Positions 59,039-64,000 of a stretch of 64,000 nucleotides of DNA are shown here, in pieces. The DNA is taken from NCBI GenBank assembly GCA_036768485.1, contig JAVLUZ010000142.1:21976290-22040289 (forward strand), in the 5' to 3' direction. The notes beneath the pieces are model-generated. The model made no database searches. It had not been told where the DNA came from and saw only the letters and a program-made list of their open reading frames with translations. Made by a program: the position numbers and the translations under genes. Position 1 is the first letter of the stretch. The number at the start of each line of letters is the position of its first letter. The DNA comes from Mermis nigrescens. Its lineage: Eukaryota; Nematoda; Enoplea; Mermithida; Mermithidae.

Positions 59039-59605
59039 TTCCCCTGAAAATAGCCGAGGAATATACATGTGAGAGAGGATTTGGGCCATCCCCCATCTCC
59101 GCTTTGAAGCCCCGAACTTCCTTGAAAGTCAGAAAATATTTAACCACCCTCCCCCATTTTTTGGCGAAAGCCTGTGCTTTTTTGGCTATTTTTATGTGTT
59201 TTTACCATTTTTGATCTAGTCGCTAACCCCTCCTTCTAAAAATGGCGCGGGACCCCTACCCTAGATTTCCAGCCGTTACATGTAGGTATACTGAGGGAAC
59301 CTCATAAAATTTTAAGCGATTACATGCATGTTTTATAGTGATAGTTTATCTATTTACTCTAGCTCACATAATAAAATAATGTATCACTTCGTGAAATTCT
59401 AATAGTTAGGTACACTTTAGCCATACTAAAAAATTAAGTTCAAAAAATTCAAAAGGTTTTCACCAAAAATCGTCTGACAGTGACTTGTGTCTTGGACCCT
59501 GAGGGGGTAATACCCCTCCCCCATATGGGAATGTGTGATGTCTCATTTATTACATCCAATACCTATTGCATCCAATTGCTACAGCAGCAGTAGCCGTAGC
59601 TAAGA

Positions 59606-59681
59606 TTCGAATGATACAGAGTGCGCTAATAGCAGCGACATAGACCTTATTGATGATTCAGACAATGAAACACTAGACTAA
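59606..59681 (+). pseudogene. Acidic C-terminal tail of an element protein
   Basis: The frame DSNDTECANSSDIDLIDDSD ends NETLD and stop at 59679. A Ser-rich stretch and one stop precede it. It sits near the right end of the CCCCGG hAT-like element, as in the other hAT-like elements here. Confidence 0.4.
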
Positions 59682-60760
59682 ATTTGTTTCTTGTGACATA
59701 AATAGTAATAAAACTTGATATGAAAAGCCATTTACTACTGAATGGAGCAATCGCTCATTATTTCTTTCCTATGCCCCCCACCCCAAGTATGTGTCATGCA
59801 ATAATATTTTCCTTGTCTGACCCCGGCCAGCCCCGGCCCCGGCCCCGGCCCCGGCCAAAAAAGTCGCCCCGGTCGATCACTAGTTGTTATGTTAGACCTT
59901 TATTAGAGTACTGTTGAAGTGTATGGAACCCTTCTTATATTAGTGATATAGATCGACTGGAAGCTGTTCAACGTAGATTTACTAAATATATTTTCGGTTA
60001 TAATAATATTCTTTCTTACGAGGATCGTTTAATACAACTTAAATTGTGCAGACTTGAATTAAGACGCTTGCAAATTTGTCTGTGTATGATGTATCAGATT
60101 ATTTGTCACAAATCATGTTTGGAAGCTGATGATTTTTTTGTATTTAATCATAATATTACCCGCAGCATTAATAGATTTAAATTAGTTATACCTGTTGTAC
60201 ATTCTAATTTAGAAAAGTTTGATTTCTTTTACAAATACATCACAGTTTGGAACGATCTACCTGACTTCATTGTTTCTTCCCTAACCTAAACATATTCAAA
60301 TCTAGATTAGCAAACTTTGATTTATCTAGATATCTTGTGGGGCGCGCGTAAAACTAGTCATTCCATTGACTCGCATGTCCCGTTACTAGTTCTTAAACGT
60401 GTATTATGTATTTTGTCATTTTGCATTTTATCAGTTGGTGTATTAGTAATAAAATTTCTTTCTTCTTCAAAATGAAAAACTATTTCATGCCATTTATTCC
60501 CTAAATAATTAGTCTACTCTATGCTAGAGTAAAGAAAGAGTACTACTTGCACATGTTTACAAATGATGAAATATGAATCTTGGACATTTTTTAACATCGA
60601 CTTAAAAACTAAAAAACCAAAAAAACCAAAAACCAGGCCGATTTTCAAACCATAAAAAACCATAAAAAACCAAAAAACCAAAAAACCAAAAAACCATGCC
60701 CGGCCAACCCTGACTTCCGCCCCATTTGTCTCAGGCTTACATCATCCCCTGGCACCAATG

Positions 60761-61155
60761 CATAGGCGTAGCCAGGATTTTCGCCAGGGGGAATTCCAAA
60801 AAAAATTTTCGTCTAAAAACGCGTAAAAACGCGGGGCCCGTTAAATAACGTGTTTTTGGGCTTTTCACATCATCCTGCACGATTTAAGCCATTAAAAAAT
60901 TAAATTTTCTCAAAATTTTTTTTCATTTATTTGACGGAAAAAATGCTTCTTATGCGCGCGAAGCGCTAATTTTTTGATTTTCCACCAATAAAACGGTAGA
61001 AACTGCCAAATAATAGAATAAACCGGCGCGAAGCACCGAATTTTTCGATTTTTCATCGCAAAACAGCATCATGCAACCATATTACTTACTTTTTGAAAAT
61101 GTAAAAATTTTTCCCAGGGGGATTCCCCCCCTTCCCTCCAGTGGCTACGCCAGTG
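60761..61155. mobile_element. 395-bp CATAGGCGTAGCC MITE flanked by CACCAATG
   Basis: Termini CATAGGCGTAGCCAGG and CCAGTGGCTACGCCAGTG. Exact 8-bp duplication CACCAATG at 60753-60760 and 61156-61163. Two GCGCGAAGC hairpin motifs inside. Confidence 0.95.
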
Positions 61156-61397
61156 CACCAATGTGAAGGCACATACTAAGCCTAAGCCTAAAAAATAAAT
61201 ATTAGAAGAGACATAGGAAGAAAATGAAGCTAGCACCCTTATTTGTCAAAATATACGTAATTCTTCCCTTTCTAACTAACACTAACAAAAAAGATTGATC
61301 ACCGGATGGTTTACATGACCATTATTATAATTACTCAAGTGTAAATTCTCACGCACTTTCATCTCTTGATATCCGTGTGGATCCAGGCAGTCGTACG

Positions 61398-61581
61398 CAC
61401 ACATGGGCGTGGGGGGGGTTTGGGGGGTATGCACCCCCAGAAGTTGAAATACCCCCCACGTCGAAAAATAGTGTTTTTTTGCCATACGACCACTTTTAAG
61501 ACCATTTTTTGACCTTTAAAAAGTTTTTCACCCCCCAGAAATTTTTTCACCTCCCCAGAATTTAGGTGCTGCCCACCTATG
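61398..61581 (-). mobile_element. GTGGGC-family MITE, internally deleted (184 bp)
   Basis: Begins CACACATGGGCGTGGGGG and ends GCTGCCCACCTATG. Flanks GTCGTACG and GTCGTATG are an 8-bp duplication with one mismatch. It lacks the GCACTATCCATT block. Confidence 0.88.
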
Positions 61582-61611
61582 GTCGTATGCCTTTCAGCAG
61601 TCGCTGGATAA

Positions 61612-61742
61612 AATTTTGTATATCAATAGTTTCGAGCGTTCGATTAATGTGCCACGTCGAAACGAAATCTGATGATAAAAATTCGTATATCAATAGTTTC
61701 GAGCATTCGACAAATGTGCCACATCAAAACAAAATCTGATTT
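61612..61742 (+). repeat. ~68-bp tandem duplication
   Basis: GTATATCAATAGTTTCGAGC and ATGTGCCAC(G/A)TC(G/A)AAAC occur twice in tandem. Confidence 0.85.
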
Positions 61743-61999
61743 CCATATCAATAGCCGCTGTCAAAACGGTTAATTTCAATGCTCCGCCACACCTATCAGA
61801 TTTTTAATCCGGATCCTTCGATACTAATTGACAATCTTATACCAATTGTCAGTGTTTCGCCGAATCGTCGGATAGTTATTTAATTTCTGTAAGATTAAGG
61901 TACTTTCTTAGAATGCAGCAACTGCGCAAAGCATAACAATCTTGATCACAATCCAATATACAAAATGCGTATTACACAGCAGCACGGTAGAGCGTAAAC

Positions 62000-62240
62000 A
62001 ACTAGAATAAGCAATTCTCGCGTCCGGAACAATGTAAATCACTCATATGATTGATAAAAAATTTGCATAGAAAAGCCACGTCGACTTCCACGTGAGCATA
62101 AGGTTACTAATCTCAAACTATCCGTAATAAATAATTCTCGCGACCGAACAAGCGCCTATTACGTAAATCACTCATGATAATAATAAATTTGCATAGAGAA
62201 CCTACGTCGACTTCCACGTGAGCAAAAGATTACTAATCTA
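62000..62240 (+). repeat. ~120-bp tandem duplication
   Basis: AATAA.CAATTCTCGCG, AAATTTGCATAGA and ACGTCGACTTCCACGTGAGC occur twice. Confidence 0.85.
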
Positions 62241-62259
62241 ACACCTTAAAGAATTGTCA

Positions 62260-62500
62260 CTCAGATGTGTTCCCCAGATCACCTGCCTGTGATGTTAAGC
62301 ACAACTTTTATCCAATGCATTAGGAACGGAGTGTTCTATCAAGGCAACAGTAAATGCGCCTAACTTACATTCTTTTATATTAGTCATGTAAACTTACATC
62401 GATCGATCACAGTGTATTCATTTAAGTACAAAATGTTCATTCAAGCTATATATAGAAACCAATAAATGCATTGTGGATAGTTATGTACCTATGTCCTTTA
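62260..62500 (+). promoter_or_regulatory. Possible LTR-like or promoter region
   Basis: CTATATATAGAAACC (TATA-like, 62445) lies just before CCAATAAATG and downstream of TGTGTTCCCCAGATC. No paired LTR is seen. Tentative. Confidence 0.15.
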
Positions 62501-62554
62501 TAAATGTTCATCGTGTGCACGTACGTTCGAATTAACCTGTTCTTCTTTAATTCA

Positions 62555-62810
62555 TAATAGATTCATCAATCGTCAGCATTATCGCCATTGCCTTCGCTAA
62601 TGAATGTACATATTACCTATGTACCTACTTACATACATACCTATGTACACAAGACAATTCGATCAATCCTTGTTCTTCTTTAATTCATAATAGATTCATC
62701 AATTGTCAGCATTATCGCCATTGCCTTCGCTAATGAAGGTAGTACATATTACCTATGTACCTAGTTACATACCTGTGTACACAAGACCATTCGATCAATC
62801 ATTGCAACGA
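62555..62810 (+). repeat. ~125-bp tandem duplication
   Basis: TTAATTCATAATAGATTCAT, GCATTATCGCCATTGCCTTC and ACATATTACCTATGTACCTA appear twice, followed by a third partial match near 62795. Confidence 0.85.
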
Positions 62811-63079
62811 TTTTTGCAGTCGCCTTCCCTAAACATTGCGTACCTACATACAAACAAACATATGCATCAGTATACATTAGATCAATCAATGCGCCGTTTA
62901 CGACAGTCGCCTTCCCATGCTTTGTGCTTCTATCACTTTACAACTTCATTCCTCAATTTATCCCCTTCTAAATGCTTTCCGTCGATAATTTCTTTTGAAT
63001 ATCTTCCTTACAACTGATAATCTTTCGATAAATCCCCATTAATTTAAATTCTGTGACTTCTATCTATTCTAGAATTAAG

Positions 63080-63765
63080 CCGAGGTCTGTTCGCCCGACC
63101 CGATCCGAAAAAAAACCCGAGGATTTTGATCAGTTTTTTTATTGAGTCGTAATGACAAGACAAAGTTCATAGATGGCCACAAAATTTGATTCTACTTACG
63201 TTTTTTAAGCGCCAAAATTGAAGTTTTTCTTAAATTTAATCCTTTGAAAATCGGGCTTCACTTTTTTAAAGAAATAGGATAGGCCTATTGTAAAGTGCGG
63301 AATTGGCTCTAAACTAAAATTTTTGCAAGTGTTTGACCGTTTTGGACTTCAACCACAGTTTTATAAGAGCAAGCAATAGGTAACTACCCAAAGAACTGTG
63401 ATGGATTCGAAGCAAAGCAGCTGAAGGTACCTATTGGTATTTATTACCAATTCCCATTAAATTTTACTCACTTAAAATAATTTCATCTGCCGGAATATTT
63501 TGGCTTTTTACAGTGCTATGTTGAAAAACTGCAACGGAGGGAAAGAATAAGATATAATGCAGTCGATTCGTGGCTTTGAGTCATTTTCAGGCACTTTTGC
63601 GGATAAAAATTTAATTTTAAAATCTGAAAATCTGGTTTTCAACCCGACTGAAAAATCTCAACCCGCTCCCCTCAACCCGTGACCTGAGGAGTTCTGCATT
63701 CTGCCGACCCGACCTGACCCGCGGGTCGGGTTTTCGGGTCGGGTCGGGTTGTTGGGGCCCTAACT
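63080..63765. mobile_element. Candidate element with GACCCG subterminal repeats
   Basis: CGCCCGACCCGATCCG near 63092 and GACCCGACCTGACCCGCGGG, TCGGGTCGGGTCGGGTTG at 63697-63750, ending GGGGCCCTAA. Left terminus and duplication not resolved. Confidence 0.45.
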
Positions 63766-64000
63766 TTCATCTCTAGTTTATGGTTGCCTTAACAATACAT
63801 TTTTATCCACATTTTGGGCTTTTTGTGAGCCAAACGTTCAAGATGTGAAAAAAATCTTGGGCTTGGTTCACGTTGTGGAAAATTTTTGTAATGCAAAATG
63901 TGTTCTAGAAGGGTAAAATTCCTAAATTTTCCGGCGCTCCATGTAGGATTGATTCATTTTTAGTGTTCTTTATTGATGTTCCCGGTGCACTGTGCCGATC
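63766..64000. other. No gene recognised
   Basis: AT-rich with a diverged CCGGCGCTCC motif near 63932, resembling the satellite at the window start. Confidence 0.35.

Larger units (their letters stand above)
57542..59882. mobile_element. hAT-like element with CCCCGG subterminal repeats, flanked by GTTGTTAT
   Basis: Termini TAGTGATCGACCGGGGC and GCCCCGGTCGATCACTA, then CCCCGG runs at both ends. Exact 8-bp duplication GTTGTTAT at 57534-57541 and 59883-59890, in frame within the LINE. Contains a GTACAAAG element and a broken acidic protein tail. Confidence 0.95.
57485..60475 (+). pseudogene. Third LINE 3' fragment, split by a hAT-like element
   Basis: The frame AYSCY before 57541 joins VRPLLEYC after 59890. 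It continues SVWNPSYISDIDRLEAVQRR, FTKYIFGYN, LELRRLQICLCMMYQIICHK and VWNDLPDFIVSS. It is homologous to the element at 13888-15903 but a different subfamily, ending AATAAAATTTC. Confidence 0.8.
56927..60712. mobile_element. hAT-like element with GGTTTTTTATGG subterminal repeats
   Basis: Termini CAGGGTTGGAAAAAACC and GCCCGGCCAACCCTG. GGTTTTTTATGG runs at 56970-57060 are mirrored by CCATAAAAAACC runs at 60610-60695. Flanks ATTTCCGC (56919-56926) and ACTTCCGC (60713-60720) are an 8-bp duplication with one mismatch. The minus strand near 57240 has a DISSDEN-stop tail. Confidence 0.85.
56843..61185. mobile_element. Palindromic MITE host of a multi-level nest
   Basis: Outer pieces 56843-56926, 60713-60760 and 61156-61185 reassemble the family seen at 54883 (GGTTGGTGCCAGCGGATGAT ... 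CATCATCCCCTGGCACCAATG, AAGCCTAAGCCTA). Confidence 0.8.

Overview
This is eukaryotic (metazoan, invertebrate-looking) genomic DNA. It is AT-rich, intron-containing, saturated with transposable elements (TEs) and microsatellites, and has one 100-N assembly gap (52477-52576). I do not assign a species. Almost every open frame longer than 60 codons is either a by-product of simple or tandem repeats or a decayed TE remnant.

The window holds one convincing host gene on the + strand. It is a sphingomyelin synthase family gene (phosphatidylcholine:ceramide cholinephosphotransferase) in six coding exons between 31402 and 45715. All splice phases agree and the predicted protein is 522 residues. The family motifs CGDxxxSGH and HYTID and about six membrane segments are present. 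Its introns are packed with miniature inverted-repeat elements (MITEs) and hAT-like elements. Exon 3 is pinned between two MITEs, and the downstream one duplicated the splice donor.

The rest is a deeply nested TE landscape. (1) 1-4450: satellite-like repeats, an inverted minisatellite, and hAT-type MITEs nested inside each other. (2) 4969-5735: a 21-bp minisatellite. (3) 6600-16451: one dead CR1/jockey-like non-LTR retrotransposon (LINE; PHD-finger ORF1, then endonuclease and reverse transcriptase) split by two large hAT-like elements, each carrying further insertions, and capped by a tRNA-containing MITE. (4) 16642-18331: another hAT-like element. (5) 19544-25847 and 46580-52365: two copies of a ~6 kb element whose ends match the ~165-bp MITEs found nearby. 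(6) 25880-27210: a three-level nest with readable target duplications. (7) 27730-31187: further MITEs. (8) 31402-45715: the gene. (9) 52577-64000: repeats, foldback elements, and a five-level nest at 56843-61185.

Two window-wide patterns stand out. A short hairpin motif (GGCGCGAAGCGCC followed by AAAATTT) recurs at least two dozen times inside structurally unrelated repeat families. Also, at least six hAT-like elements with exact or near-exact 8-bp target duplications each carry their own distinct short subterminal repeat (CCTCGG, GGGCCC, GGATCC, CCCCGG, ATTCTCCTG, GGTTTTTTATGG).
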